A stretch of 24,649 nucleotides of DNA from CAZAXU01 sp964489245 (GCA_964489245.1 CAZAXU010000030.1:1-24649); one strand, 5' to 3'. Counted from the first letter of the stretch, positions 1-7,477 are shown. Notes: generated by a model not told the origin, from the letters alone. Translations and numbers: made by a program.

Positions 1-2
1 GC

Positions 3-164
3 TTCCTTTTTTTCGTGCCCTGTATAATCTTTTTAGCAATTATTGAAACTATAAGTCATAAAGAAAAATTGTTGCTTGATTTAACACTGGCATTAACTGT
101 GTTCCTATTCGTCAAAACAAAAATAATATTTATTTTCGTAAATATTCAAGTCAAAATTTCTTAA
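3..164 (+). CDS. possible C-terminal tail of a membrane protein (partial, 5' end outside window)
   Basis: A frame stays open from base 3 to a TAA at 162-164, about 53 codons with no start needed inside the window. The translation has two hydrophobic stretches (roughly residues 1-17 and 27-50) separated by a charged turn with ETISHKEK, as expected for the last two helices of an integral membrane protein. It shows no motif I recognise. The last third is very AT-rich and could be spacer read by chance. Its stop codon overlaps the -7 promoter motif of the next gene. It may equally be non-coding, so confidence is low. Confidence 0.3.
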   Translation, partial: FLFFVPCIIFLAIIETISHKEKLLLDLTLALTVFLFVKTKIIFIFVNIQVKIS

Positions 165-169
165 GTTTG
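162..169 (+). promoter_or_regulatory. -7 promoter element for the deoxynucleoside kinase gene
   Basis: TAAGTTTG matches the Bacteroidota consensus TAnnTTTG and lies 19 bases before the ATG at 189, giving a short leader. I see no good TTG -33 element at the usual spacing. Confidence 0.5.
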
Positions 170-188
170 CATAAAAATACTTTAGATT

Positions 189-803
189 ATGCATATAGCC
201 ATTGCAGGAAACATCGGTGCAGGAAAAACCACGCTAACTACTTTATTGGCTAAACATTTTAAAATGAGTCCTCACTATGAATCAGTTGATGAAAATCCAT
301 ATTTAGAAGATTTTTATGATGAAATGGAGCGTTGGTCGTTTCATCTTCAGGTCTATTTTCTGAACAGTCGCTTTAGACAGATTTTGCAAATCAGAGAAAC
401 ACATAAAGACATTATTCAGGATAGAACAATCTATGAAGACAGACACATTTTTGCCACCAACCTGCATGCCATGGGGCTGATGTCTCAAAGGGATTTCTCC
501 AATTATTCGTCGTTATTTGATTTGATGGAATTGATTGTAACCCCTCCGGATTTGTTGATTTATTTAAAAGCGGCTATTCCTACTTTGGTGCGTAATATTC
601 ACTCGCGTGGCAGGGAATATGAAAAATCTATCAATATTGACTATTTAAGCAATCTAAACGATCGATACGATAGTTGGATTGATTCATACGATAAAGGGAA
701 ATTATTGGTTATTGAAGTGGATAACTTGAATTTTGTTAAAAATCCTGAAGATTTAGGGCATATCATAGAAAAAGTCAATGCGGAAATTCACGGCTTATTT
801 TAG
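189..803 (+). CDS. deoxynucleoside kinase (dNK/dGK-dCK family)
   Basis: The 204-residue product should phosphorylate deoxynucleosides to dNMPs with ATP in the cytosol (nucleotide salvage). The P-loop GNIGAGKTT is at residues 7-15. The DRTIYEDRHIF segment near residue 78 corresponds to the family DRS/ED(R)xxF motif, and RGREYEKSI near residue 138 matches the arginine-rich LID. Length fits bacterial dNKs, which usually run 200-220 residues. The start is the first ATG after a TAnnTTTG promoter element and begins directly on the beta-strand before the P-loop. Substrate choice (dA/dG versus dC) cannot be read from sequence alone. The next small gene starts 17 bases after the stop and probably shares the transcript. 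Confidence 0.93.
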   Translation: MHIAIAGNIGAGKTTLTTLLAKHFKMSPHYESVDENPYLEDFYDEMERWSFHLQVYFLNSRFRQILQIRETHKDIIQDRTIYEDRHIFATNLHAMGLMSQRDFSNYSSLFDLMELIVTPPDLLIYLKAAIPTLVRNIHSRGREYEKSINIDYLSNLNDRYDSWIDSYDKGKLLVIEVDNLNFVKNPEDLGHIIEKVNAEIHGLF

Positions 804-819
804 AGCAAAAATTTCATCT

Positions 820-1041
820 ATGAGAATTCTTATTTCAATTCTATTGCTTATCAACTTGATTTTATTCGTTATCGGAGTATATTTACAGTACGCAACTCAT
901 GATTTACTTTATGAAAAAATTATGGGATTTGGCGTGTTGTGGATGGTATTTATTTTGATGCCTGTTTTTCTTTATCACAGATATAAAAACAAGAAGCTGA
1001 AAGACTTTCAATTCAAAAAAGAAAATAAACAAGAAGAATAA
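820..1041 (+). CDS. small two-helix membrane protein, unknown function
   Basis: The product is 73 residues when started at the ATG at 820. Two hydrophobic segments (about residues 2-20 and 31-50) are followed by a very basic and acidic tail rich in K and E, so both ends are predicted cytoplasmic. An ATG at 778 is also in frame but lies inside the kinase gene and would add 14 polar residues, so I prefer 820, 17 bases after the kinase stop. The gene is probably cotranscribed with the kinase. The family is seen as a conserved hypothetical in Bacteroidota, and I cannot assign a role. It converges on the CLC gene with only four bases between the stops. Confidence 0.65.
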   Translation: MRILISILLLINLILFVIGVYLQYATHDLLYEKIMGFGVLWMVFILMPVFLYHRYKNKKLKDFQFKKENKQEE

Positions 1042-1045
1042 ATTT

Positions 1046-3106
1046 TTACCCATCAATGAATTTGTTCACAGCTTCATTATCTCCAACAACCAATATTTTA
1101 TCTCCAAACTCAAAATTATACATAGGTTTGGGAACAAAAACTTTCTCTGATTCATTGGTTTCTTGATTGAAATTTTGCTTGATTAAAATGACCTCCACGC
1201 CATATTTATGTCTTAAATCCAATTGTGCAAGATTTTTGCCGATAAATTCTCCGGGAACTTCCACCTCGCATAAGACTTCTCCGTCTGCCATTTTTAATTT
1301 TTTAAATTTCTGTGCAGAAACAATATAGCTTGAAACTGAATTCAACATATTCTTTTTCATCATTTCAATATTATATGCTTCAATCACCTCGGTTTTAGAA
1401 ATATAGCCGATAACTTTCTTATCCTTGGGATTATTCACGATTGGTATTTCATCAAGAATCAAGTCATTTAAAATTTGCATAACCATTTCCAATGTGTCAT
1501 CCGGTGTAAAAAACACTTTGTCTTCTACAATTAAATCATTGGCTATCAGATGTTTTATGTCGTTTCCTTTGTCAGCTAACGATCGTATTTTATATGGTGA
1601 TAATATTCCTAATAATTGCTCTTTTTCATCGACTACAAAATAGTTTAGATGTATATTCTCTTTGGTGTGGATAAGTAGTTTTGAAATGGGCGTATCAAAC
1701 CTAACTGTCATAAAGTCTTTCTTATACAGTTTTTCAATTTTTATTTTGCCTAGTACATTCGGTTCAAAATCTTTTTTCAACTGTAAGCCTTTGCGAACTA
1801 ATTTTAAAGAGTAGATAGACTCTTTTTTGATATGCATCTTAATAACCACACTCAAAATAATAGAAGTCATCAGAGGAAGAATTATTCTATAGTCATTGGT
1901 CAGCTCAAACAAAATCAAAATGGATGTGATTGGCGCATGCATAGTCGCTGCGGCAACTGCCCCCATTCCAACGAGAGCATATGCTCCGGGGCTTTGAATA
2001 ATTTCAGGAAACAGCAGATGTCCTACGGTTCCAACTGCTCCTCCCAGACTTGCTCCCAAAAACAAAGATGGAGCAAAAACTCCTCCGGAGCCTCCGGAGC
2101 CAATTGTTATTGATGTAGCAAACAACTTTAGTAATATTAAAAACAGCAAAAATGACCATGTTAATTTTCCTGCCAAAGCCAAATCCATTGTTTCATAACC
2201 TACTCCAAAAATATGAGGATAGAAAATACCTATTGCTCCGATGATTAGTCCTCCGATTGCCGGTTTAAACCAACTGGGAATGGAAATGGCGTCAAAGATA
2301 TCTTCGGTTTTATATACGATATTAATAAAACTAACGGCAACAAATGCTGCCAAAATTCCGAGAATTGTGTAAGGAATAAATTCATAGATACTAGACAATT
2401 CATATTTTGGAATAATGAATGCGGGATAATTTCCCAGATAATGTCTGGAAATCACAGTTGATGTGACTGATGCAATTACAATAGGGCTGAATTGTGCTAT
2501 AGCAAAATCTCCTAACAAAATCTCCAGAGAAAAAATGGCACCGGCAATAGGTGCGTTAAAAGTTCCGGCAATTCCTGCTGCTGCTCCACAAGCCACCAAT
2601 GTGCGCAATACAGATCCTCTTACATGCAAAAGTTGCCCCAAGGATGATCCTGCAGCAGAACCTATCTGCACGATAGGACCTTCTCGTCCAACAGAGCCTC
2701 CTGATCCGATAGAAACAGCAGAGGCTATAATTTTTGCAACAACAACTCTCGGGCGAATTGCTCCCCCCTTCAAAATAATAGCTTCCATAACCTCAGGAAC
2801 TCCGTGTCCTTTAGCCTCACGTGCAAAGAAATAAATAATCGGTCCTACAATAAGCCCTCCAATTGCCGGAACAAATAGTTTGATATACCAAGGTAAAGCC
2901 GATATATAAGCCAAATCTACATGCCAAGAACCAAAAAAAACAGACTGAAAAAATTTGATGGCATTTCTGAATAAAATTGCGCCGTAACCGCCTATAATAC
3001 CAATAATAATCGCCATCACAATCAAAAACGTATGTTCCGATTTTTTAAATTTCACGACCAACTTTAAAAAAAGTCTGTAATAATCTGTTTGTCTAATTCC
3101 CATCAT
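1046..3106 (-). CDS. CLC-family chloride transporter/channel with CBS pair and RCK_C domain
   Basis: The 686-residue membrane protein should move anions across the inner membrane. Residues about 25-435 form the CLC core. It carries GHGVPE at 100-105, GREGP at 140-144 with gating glutamate E142, and GSGGSGGVFAP at 336-346. A tyrosine in the SIYSLKL segment after the last helix fits the central anion-binding Tyr. Two CBS domains follow (about 460-585), then a TrkA-C/RCK_C domain (about 599-686), suggesting gating by nucleotide or another small ligand. Aligned by eye to E. coli ClcA from the gating Glu, the proton-glutamate position (E203) is I196, and Ser107 is H101. It could therefore be a channel or an exchanger with altered proton coupling. 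The start could be either of two adjacent ATGs (3106 or 3103). Confidence 0.93.
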   Translation of the reverse strand: MMGIRQTDYYRLFLKLVVKFKKSEHTFLIVMAIIIGIIGGYGAILFRNAIKFFQSVFFGSWHVDLAYISALPWYIKLFVPAIGGLIVGPIIYFFAREAKGHGVPEVMEAIILKGGAIRPRVVVAKIIASAVSIGSGGSVGREGPIVQIGSAAGSSLGQLLHVRGSVLRTLVACGAAAGIAGTFNAPIAGAIFSLEILLGDFAIAQFSPIVIASVTSTVISRHYLGNYPAFIIPKYELSSIYEFIPYTILGILAAFVAVSFINIVYKTEDIFDAISIPSWFKPAIGGLIIGAIGIFYPHIFGVGYETMDLALAGKLTWSFLLFLILLKLFATSITIGSGGSGGVFAPSLFLGASLGGAVGTVGHLLFPEIIQSPGAYALVGMGAVAAATMHAPITSILILFELTNDYRIILPLMTSIILSVVIKMHIKKESIYSLKLVRKGLQLKKDFEPNVLGKIKIEKLYKKDFMTVRFDTPISKLLIHTKENIHLNYFVVDEKEQLLGILSPYKIRSLADKGNDIKHLIANDLIVEDKVFFTPDDTLEMVMQILNDLILDEIPIVNNPKDKKVIGYISKTEVIEAYNIEMMKKNMLNSVSSYIVSAQKFKKLKMADGEVLCEVEVPGEFIGKNLAQLDLRHKYGVEVILIKQNFNQETNESEKVFVPKPMYNFEFGDKILVVGDNEAVNKFIDG

Positions 3107-3163
3107 TAAGCTAACTATATAATCCGTGTTTTGGAAGTACGTCTTTATTCAAAAGAAGTAATG

Positions 3164-3171
3164 CGAAGGTA
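3164..3171 (-). promoter_or_regulatory. weak candidate -7 element for the CLC gene
   Basis: Read on the minus strand this is TACCTTCG, one base off TAnnTTTG, about 58 bases before the CLC start. A TTG lies on the same strand at 3190-3188. It is the best candidate in the 161-base spacer 3107-3267, which otherwise holds only AT-rich sequence. The CLC gene may also be read through from the pab cluster. Confidence 0.25.
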
Positions 3172-3267
3172 GAACTTTTTATAAAAACAACAGGTGGCTA
3201 AAAACAATATAAAAATAAATTTATAATTATTCTAAATAATTGATTTCTATGAAAAGTTCAGTATCTT

Positions 3268-3867
3268 TTACATCAAAATACTAGAAATATCCAAGTCCGA
3301 TTGTGTTTCAAAATCCAGCATTGCATTGATAAGTTTATAAGTTTGGAATTTCTTGATATCTTTGAGAAAAATCCTTTGTTCAATAATTTTGCCTTCGTCC
3401 AGCAATCGGGTGCGTGCCGTACCGTTTAACAAAGGGCTGTTTGGCGTTATCCATTGTTTCCCGTCATAGAAAACAATATTGGAAAACGAAGTATCCGTGA
3501 CCAAATTATTTTTTATAATCAAGATGTCATCTCCGTCTTTTTTGAGTCGTAAAAGTCTTTCAATATTTGTTCTGTCAACATATTTCAAAGCATAATCAAT
3601 CTTATTATCCACTACCGGTTTTAATGATTTTATTGATTTTTGAACATATTGTGAATACTGGCAAAAACAATTAATTTCATTATATAAAAATCTAAGTTTT
3701 ACATTACCTTTCCCGTACTCTTCAGGCACTTCAATCAGATTTTCAAGTCGAAAATGAGTAGGTTTTTTGAAATGCAACAGAAAAGATGTCATAAATCGGT
3801 TCTGGTGCCATCTCAGGTTCATGGGTTTTCCGTCTAAAATTTTGATAGTTTCAACTAATGGGAACAT
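3268..3867 (-). CDS. pabC: class IV PLP aminotransferase-fold protein, probable 4-amino-4-deoxychorismate lyase
   Basis: The 199-residue PLP enzyme probably releases pyruvate from aminodeoxychorismate to give p-aminobenzoate, the last step before folate assembly. ALKYVDR at 93-99 supplies the PLP lysine K95, and TDTSFSN near 125 is the family TEGTxSN loop with Glu replaced by Asp. PLLNGTARTRLL near 144 is the conserved post-cofactor motif. It is shorter than E. coli PabC (269) and lacks much of the N-terminal domain, a form I associate with Bacteroidota. It overlaps the end of pabB by 17 bases, which argues for translational coupling and supports the PabC assignment over a branched-chain aminotransferase. 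The symbol rests largely on context. Confidence 0.75.
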   Translation of the reverse strand: MFPLVETIKILDGKPMNLRWHQNRFMTSFLLHFKKPTHFRLENLIEVPEEYGKGNVKLRFLYNEINCFCQYSQYVQKSIKSLKPVVDNKIDYALKYVDRTNIERLLRLKKDGDDILIIKNNLVTDTSFSNIVFYDGKQWITPNSPLLNGTARTRLLDEGKIIEQRIFLKDIKKFQTYKLINAMLDFETQSDLDISSILM

Positions 3868-4822
3868 ATATTTTATGGTTTAGTTCTTGATATTCCATTG
3901 CACTATTGCTCAAAGCAGTTATTCCGCCCCCACTTCTAAAAATTAATTTTTCTTCTTTTTTTTCAATATATCTGATTAGCACGGCACTGTCGAGATTTTC
4001 TCCGTCAAATATTCCAAAAACTCCGGTGTAGTATCCCCTATTCTGCCGTTCAGCTTTACGAATAATTTCCAATGTTTTTTGTTTTGGTGCTCCACTTACT
4101 GATCCGGCAGGAAGCAGCTTGAGCATTATATCGCCTAAATTCTCCTTCCAATTTTCGGGTAGTTTTCCTTTGATCTCCGAGCTTATCTGTAAAAGTTCTT
4201 TGTGGTTGGTTTTGATTTTATCAATATATCTGAATCTGTTCACTTTCACTTGTTTGGCGACAATAGACAAATCATTTCTGATAAGATCAACGATGGTATA
4301 GTGTTCAAATAGTTCTTTTTTATCAGATAAAATAATTTTTGCCGCATTTGGCACATTTGCGTCAATTGTGCCTTTCATAGGATAAGAAAAAATGTCATTT
4401 CCCTGAATTTTTATAAAAGTTTCAGGTGAAAAGCTGATAAACTCATCTCTGAACAATAATTTATAAGGAGATTTTGCCAATCTAAAAATATCGATTAATT
4501 TTTTATCCGTCTCAATTGGCGTGGAACAAGTTAAGTTCAACAGATAAGTATCGCCTTGCTTGATATGATATTGCACCAAATCAAAAGCTTTGTTATATTT
4601 TTTTTTGTCAACGGACTCAATATCAAAGACTTTTGCAGACAAATTCGGTTTTTCACTTTCAAGATTTCCATATCCGTTCACCTCAAAAAACACAGCCTGA
4701 TTTGCCGCTTCGTCCAATTTAAAAATCACCGGCTTTTGCATCTCAAAATCAATCACAAAAATAAATGGAACAGCTTGTGATGCGTATTGATTAAGTCTGT
4801 CTTTGAATTGATTGATTTTCAT
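3851..4822 (-). CDS. pabB: aminodeoxychorismate synthase component I
   Basis: The 323-residue chorismate-binding enzyme converts chorismate plus ammonia from PabA to 4-amino-4-deoxychorismate. The SPETF motif is at 132-136 and YPMKGT is at 147-152. Lysine K150 is where aminodeoxychorismate synthases have their catalytic Lys and anthranilate synthases have Ala, which favours PabB over TrpE. LLPAGSVSGAPKQKT (236-250) and GYYTGVFGIF (263-272) complete the active site. It lacks the roughly 130-residue N-terminal region of E. coli PabB, including the structural Trp site, as in other Bacteroidota. It starts two bases after the pabA stop and overlaps the aminotransferase gene by 17 bases. Confidence 0.9.
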   Translation of the reverse strand: MKINQFKDRLNQYASQAVPFIFVIDFEMQKPVIFKLDEAANQAVFFEVNGYGNLESEKPNLSAKVFDIESVDKKKYNKAFDLVQYHIKQGDTYLLNLTCSTPIETDKKLIDIFRLAKSPYKLLFRDEFISFSPETFIKIQGNDIFSYPMKGTIDANVPNAAKIILSDKKELFEHYTIVDLIRNDLSIVAKQVKVNRFRYIDKIKTNHKELLQISSEIKGKLPENWKENLGDIMLKLLPAGSVSGAPKQKTLEIIRKAERQNRGYYTGVFGIFDGENLDSAVLIRYIEKKEEKLIFRSGGGITALSNSAMEYQELNHKIYVPIS

Positions 4823-4824
4823 TT

Positions 4825-5433
4825 TTAAAGTTTTAAGAAATTATACATCAACACTTCGGCATGTTCCGTTATATACGATTCCGGATGAAATTGAACACCG
4901 TAAACGGGAAAAGTTTGATGTTCCAAAGACATGATCAAATTGTCTGAAGATATGCTTGTTATTTTCAATTCATCAGGAAAAGCCGTCTGATCAACAGCCC
5001 AAGAATGATATAAGCCTGCATTGAATTTTTCGGGCATATTTTCAAATAAGTTCGATGCTGCGATTTGTTGAATTTGCCTGCTTTGTCCATGGAGTACTTT
5101 TTTTAGATTATAGAGTTTTGCTCCAAAAAATTCCGCAATGCTTTGGTGTCCCAAGCAAATGCCTAAAATCGGCTTCTGTTTGCCATGCGCTTGGATAATT
5201 TCTTTCAAAACAGGAAAATCATCAGGCAGACCGGGACCCGGAGATAAAATGATTTTATCAAACGAATCAAGTTCTTTTGTTTGAATATTTTCAGTATTTA
5301 TAACAATCGGGCTACTTCCTGAAACACGACGAACCAACTCAACAACATTGTAAGTAAAAGAGTCATTATTATCAACCAACGCAACGCTTATTTCTTTCTT
5401 ATAATTTCTCACACTATGAATACTTTTCTTCAA
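4825..5433 (-). CDS. pabA: glutamine amidotransferase component of aminodeoxychorismate synthase
   Basis: The class I glutamine amidotransferase (202 residues) supplies ammonia to PabB. The triad is visible: C93 in GICLGHQ, and H183 and E185 in QFHPES. The oxyanion-loop motif SPGPGLP is at 64-70, and DNNDSFTYN at 21-29 is the usual N-terminal signature. The ATG at 5433 lies inside the upstream fusion gene and overlaps its end by 20 bases, giving about 15 residues more than typical PabA. An in-frame GTG at 5412, just after the upstream stop, would give a more usual N-terminus, so the start is uncertain. TrpG is the alternative, but the neighbouring pabB-type Lys and the class IV aminotransferase favour PabA. 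Confidence 0.88.
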   Translation of the reverse strand: MKKSIHSVRNYKKEISVALVDNNDSFTYNVVELVRRVSGSSPIVINTENIQTKELDSFDKIILSPGPGLPDDFPVLKEIIQAHGKQKPILGICLGHQSIAEFFGAKLYNLKKVLHGQSRQIQQIAASNLFENMPEKFNAGLYHSWAVDQTAFPDELKITSISSDNLIMSLEHQTFPVYGVQFHPESYITEHAEVLMYNFLKL

Positions 5434-6784
5434 AAAATACTTTTAGTTTTTGCAAAGCTCTGCTTCTGTGACTGATTGCATTTTTCTCATCATCAGTCAT
5501 CTCTGCAAAAGTTTTGTCATATCCTTCCGGAATAAACACCGAATCATAGCCAAATCCGTTTGTTCCTCTGGCTTCGGTGGCAATATGCCCTTCTATGGCT
5601 CCTTCAAAATATTTTTCTTGATGTTCATTGCTCAAAGCAATTATTGTTCTGAATCGAGCTGTTCTGTTTTCAACACCTTTCATCTCCTTAAGCAATTTAT
5701 CCACATTGTCCTGATAGTTTGCATCTTCTCCGGCATATCTGGCACTATAAACCCCCGGAGCGCCATTCAGCGCATCCACTTCCAAGCCGGTATCGTCTGC
5801 CAAGACATCAACATCATACGGGACAGCGATTTGACGCATTTTTTGTTTGGCATTAGCATCTAGAGTGTCTCCGGTTTCAATCAAATCGCCTTGAAAGGAA
5901 ATATCTTTTAAAAATTCAAGATTGATATGATTGGGCAAAATCTTTTTAATTTCTTCAATTTTATGTTTGTTTTGTGTAGCCAAAACCAATTTATCGACAG
6001 CGTGTTTTGCAAAATAATCTTCAAAATATTTATATAGCAACCCGATAATCAGCAATGAAAAACCAACCATCATATAAAATTTCTTCATATCACCGATTGT
6101 ATCGGGCAAGCTTTCATTAAAATTTTCGATATATTGAGCACCTACAAACGCCGTGGCATTCAGAATAAAATGAATCAGAATCGGGTAGAATAAACTTTTG
6201 GTTTTCCAATAGATATAACCCAAGAATATTCCTATGGTTGTGGCATACAAAAATTGCCAAGGATTCAGGTGAAAAACTCCGAAAGCAACCGCTGTGATCA
6301 GAATGGCATTCCAAGGTTTTGTCTTTTTCAGCAATGATTTCAAGATGATTCCCCTAAAAAGAATTTCTTCAAGAATAGGTGCTGCGATGGCAATCATAAA
6401 AAATCCCAAATATTGATGTTCAAAAATATTTTTCATGGCGTTGTTCATGGCATCAAAAAGTTTTTTAATAATACCCGTTGGTTCGGGCAGCAAACTAACC
6501 GTGAATTCTCCAACCAATAGAAAAGCATAGGTTCCAACCACAATAAAGGGTAGCAATGTCAAATGGTTGGGACTGAAATTCAGTTTTCCTTTTTTATTAT
6601 GAATGCGTCTGGTTGCCCAAATTACCAGCAACATCGGAGCTATATATGCAATGACAGTGGCGTATATTTCAAATGATTTCGGAGATAAGCCTTGTAAAAT
6701 CCCAAACGGAAGCGTGAACAGTGTAAACAGCAAGAGAATGCCCAGCAAATGAGCTATTGTGGGAAAACGTTTCTTTTTTTTCAT
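5414..6784 (-). CDS. fusion: CPBP intramembrane metalloprotease domain + RdgB/HAM1 non-canonical purine NTP pyrophosphatase
   Basis: A single 456-codon frame encodes two proteins usually made separately. Residues about 8-255 are a multi-helix CPBP (Abi/Rce1-like) domain with EEILFR at 139-144 (E139, E140, R144), FGVFH at 168-172 (H172) and HFILN at 205-209 (H205, N209), all the expected metal-site residues. Residues 264-456 (193) are a full-length RdgB, which hydrolyses ITP, dITP and XTP to monophosphates. The segments LATQNKHK, ADDTGLEVDALNGAPG, GTNGFGYD and ISHRSRAL are all intact. The join falls at V263 (GTC, 5996-5998), where a free RdgB would have its initiator Met, and no ATG lies near it. 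A cytosolic RdgB tethered to the membrane is the simplest reading. It heads the pab cluster and overlaps pabA by 20 bases. Confidence 0.88.
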   Translation of the reverse strand: MKKKKRFPTIAHLLGILLLFTLFTLPFGILQGLSPKSFEIYATVIAYIAPMLLVIWATRRIHNKKGKLNFSPNHLTLLPFIVVGTYAFLLVGEFTVSLLPEPTGIIKKLFDAMNNAMKNIFEHQYLGFFMIAIAAPILEEILFRGIILKSLLKKTKPWNAILITAVAFGVFHLNPWQFLYATTIGIFLGYIYWKTKSLFYPILIHFILNATAFVGAQYIENFNESLPDTIGDMKKFYMMVGFSLLIIGLLYKYFEDYFAKHAVDKLVLATQNKHKIEEIKKILPNHINLEFLKDISFQGDLIETGDTLDANAKQKMRQIAVPYDVDVLADDTGLEVDALNGAPGVYSARYAGEDANYQDNVDKLLKEMKGVENRTARFRTIIALSNEHQEKYFEGAIEGHIATEARGTNGFGYDSVFIPEGYDKTFAEMTDDEKNAISHRSRALQKLKVFFEEKYS

Positions 6785-6843
6785 GGATTTTTTTTATAAT
6801 TTATTATTATTCAATTTGTTATATTATTACGTTTTTTTCTTAT

Positions 6844-6900
6844 CCCCCCCCCGAACTAAAAGTTCGTGGGCTATCAACATTTAATCCTTTCGGGGGTTGC
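6844..6900. repeat. REP-like palindromic element
   Basis: A run of nine C (6844-6852) is followed by GAACT-AAA-AGTTC (6853-6865) and GTGGG (6866-6870). Together these form a 10-base-pair stem with one C/T mismatch and a three-base loop. CTATCAACATTTAATCC and a second GC-rich block CTTTCGGGGG (up to 6895) follow. It is far more GC-rich than the surrounding spacer. Hairpin plus conserved flank resembles REP sequences spread by IS200-like Y1 (RAYT) transposases in Bacteroidota; this comparison is from memory and only one clear copy is in the window. Confidence 0.5.
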
Positions 6901-7038
6901 CTATAAATCAATCAACCTATATCTAAAATCATTTCGCCACCTCAACTTTATAAACTTTAAATTTTATACTCATTTAAGACACAAAAATACACTTTTTTTT
7001 ATGCCGGAGTTGTTATTAAGCTTAAAATGAAATTGTCT

Positions 7039-7046
7039 TATCTTTG
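7039..7046 (+). promoter_or_regulatory. -7 promoter element for ybaB
   Basis: TATCTTTG is an exact TAnnTTTG match 20 bases before the ATG. The nearest TTG (7010-7012) is 26 bases upstream, longer than the usual 19-21, so the -33 element is weak. Confidence 0.55.
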
Positions 7047-7066
7047 CTTTTTAAAATAAAGAAATT

Positions 7067-7390
7067 ATGTTTGGAAAAATGTTTGATATTTTTGGCAAAT
7101 TGGAAGATGCCAAGAAGAACGTAGAAGAAGCCAAGGCACGCTTAGACCATGTTTTGGTGGATGCGGAAGCCGCAGATGGTAAAGTGAAAATTACGCTGAC
7201 CGGAAATCGTATGCTCAAATCACTTTCTATAGATGACGAATTGATGCAAGACAGGGAAATGTTGGAAGACTATTTGAGCATTGCATTAAACAAAGCTTTG
7301 GAAGAAGCAGGGAAAATTCAGGAGCATGAACTCAAAAAAGCAGCGACCGATGCTTTGCCTAACATTCCGGGATTAGATGGATTGCTATAA
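7067..7390 (+). CDS. YbaB/EbfC family nucleoid-associated protein
   Basis: The small DNA-binding protein of 107 residues is expected to act as a homodimer on the nucleoid. It begins MFGKMFDIFGKLEDAKKNVEEAKARL, a charged N-terminal helix, followed by the DGKVKITLTGNRMLKSLSID strands and a C-terminal helical part ending in the Gly/Pro-rich tail typical of the family. The size fits family members (about 100-115). In many bacteria ybaB lies next to dnaX and recR. Here it is a single-gene unit with its own promoter and a strong terminator, so context adds nothing. Function in vivo in Bacteroidota is not established from sequence. Confidence 0.9.
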   Translation: MFGKMFDIFGKLEDAKKNVEEAKARLDHVLVDAEAADGKVKITLTGNRMLKSLSIDDELMQDREMLEDYLSIALNKALEEAGKIQEHELKKAATDALPNIPGLDGLL

Positions 7391-7445
7391 CATTATCATC
7401 GTAAATCAATCTGAAAGAGATATAAAAAAAATAGATTTACTGCAA

Positions 7446-7477
7446 AAAGAGCCACCCAAAAAAACAGGCGGCTCTTT
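7446..7477. terminator. bidirectional terminator between ybaB and the PUR-family gene
   Basis: AAAGAGCC (7446-7453) pairs with GGCTCTTT (7470-7477). The stem extends past one mismatch by CC/GG, and the loop is A-rich. The genes on both sides converge on it. Confidence 0.7.

Larger units (their letters stand above)
6785..7066. other. intergenic spacer between divergent CPBP-rdgB and ybaB genes
   Basis: The spacer of 282 bases contains a REP-like hairpin (6844-6900), T-rich tracts and the ybaB promoter. The motif CAAAAATA at 6982-6989 reads TATTTTTG on the minus strand and could be the -7 element for the CPBP-rdgB-pab cluster, which would place the hairpin in its 5' leader. No open reading frame of note is present. 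Confidence 0.6.

Noticed and set aside
778..819. Upstream start of the small membrane protein
   Set aside because: It overlaps the kinase gene and adds a polar stretch before the first helix.
2463..2834. 123-codon frame on the plus strand
   Set aside because: It lies entirely antisense to the CLC core, whose motifs are unambiguous; the translation is Pro/Ala/Thr-rich with no recognisable domain.
5450..5863. 137-codon plus-strand frame
   Set aside because: It is antisense to the RdgB domain, which has intact motifs.
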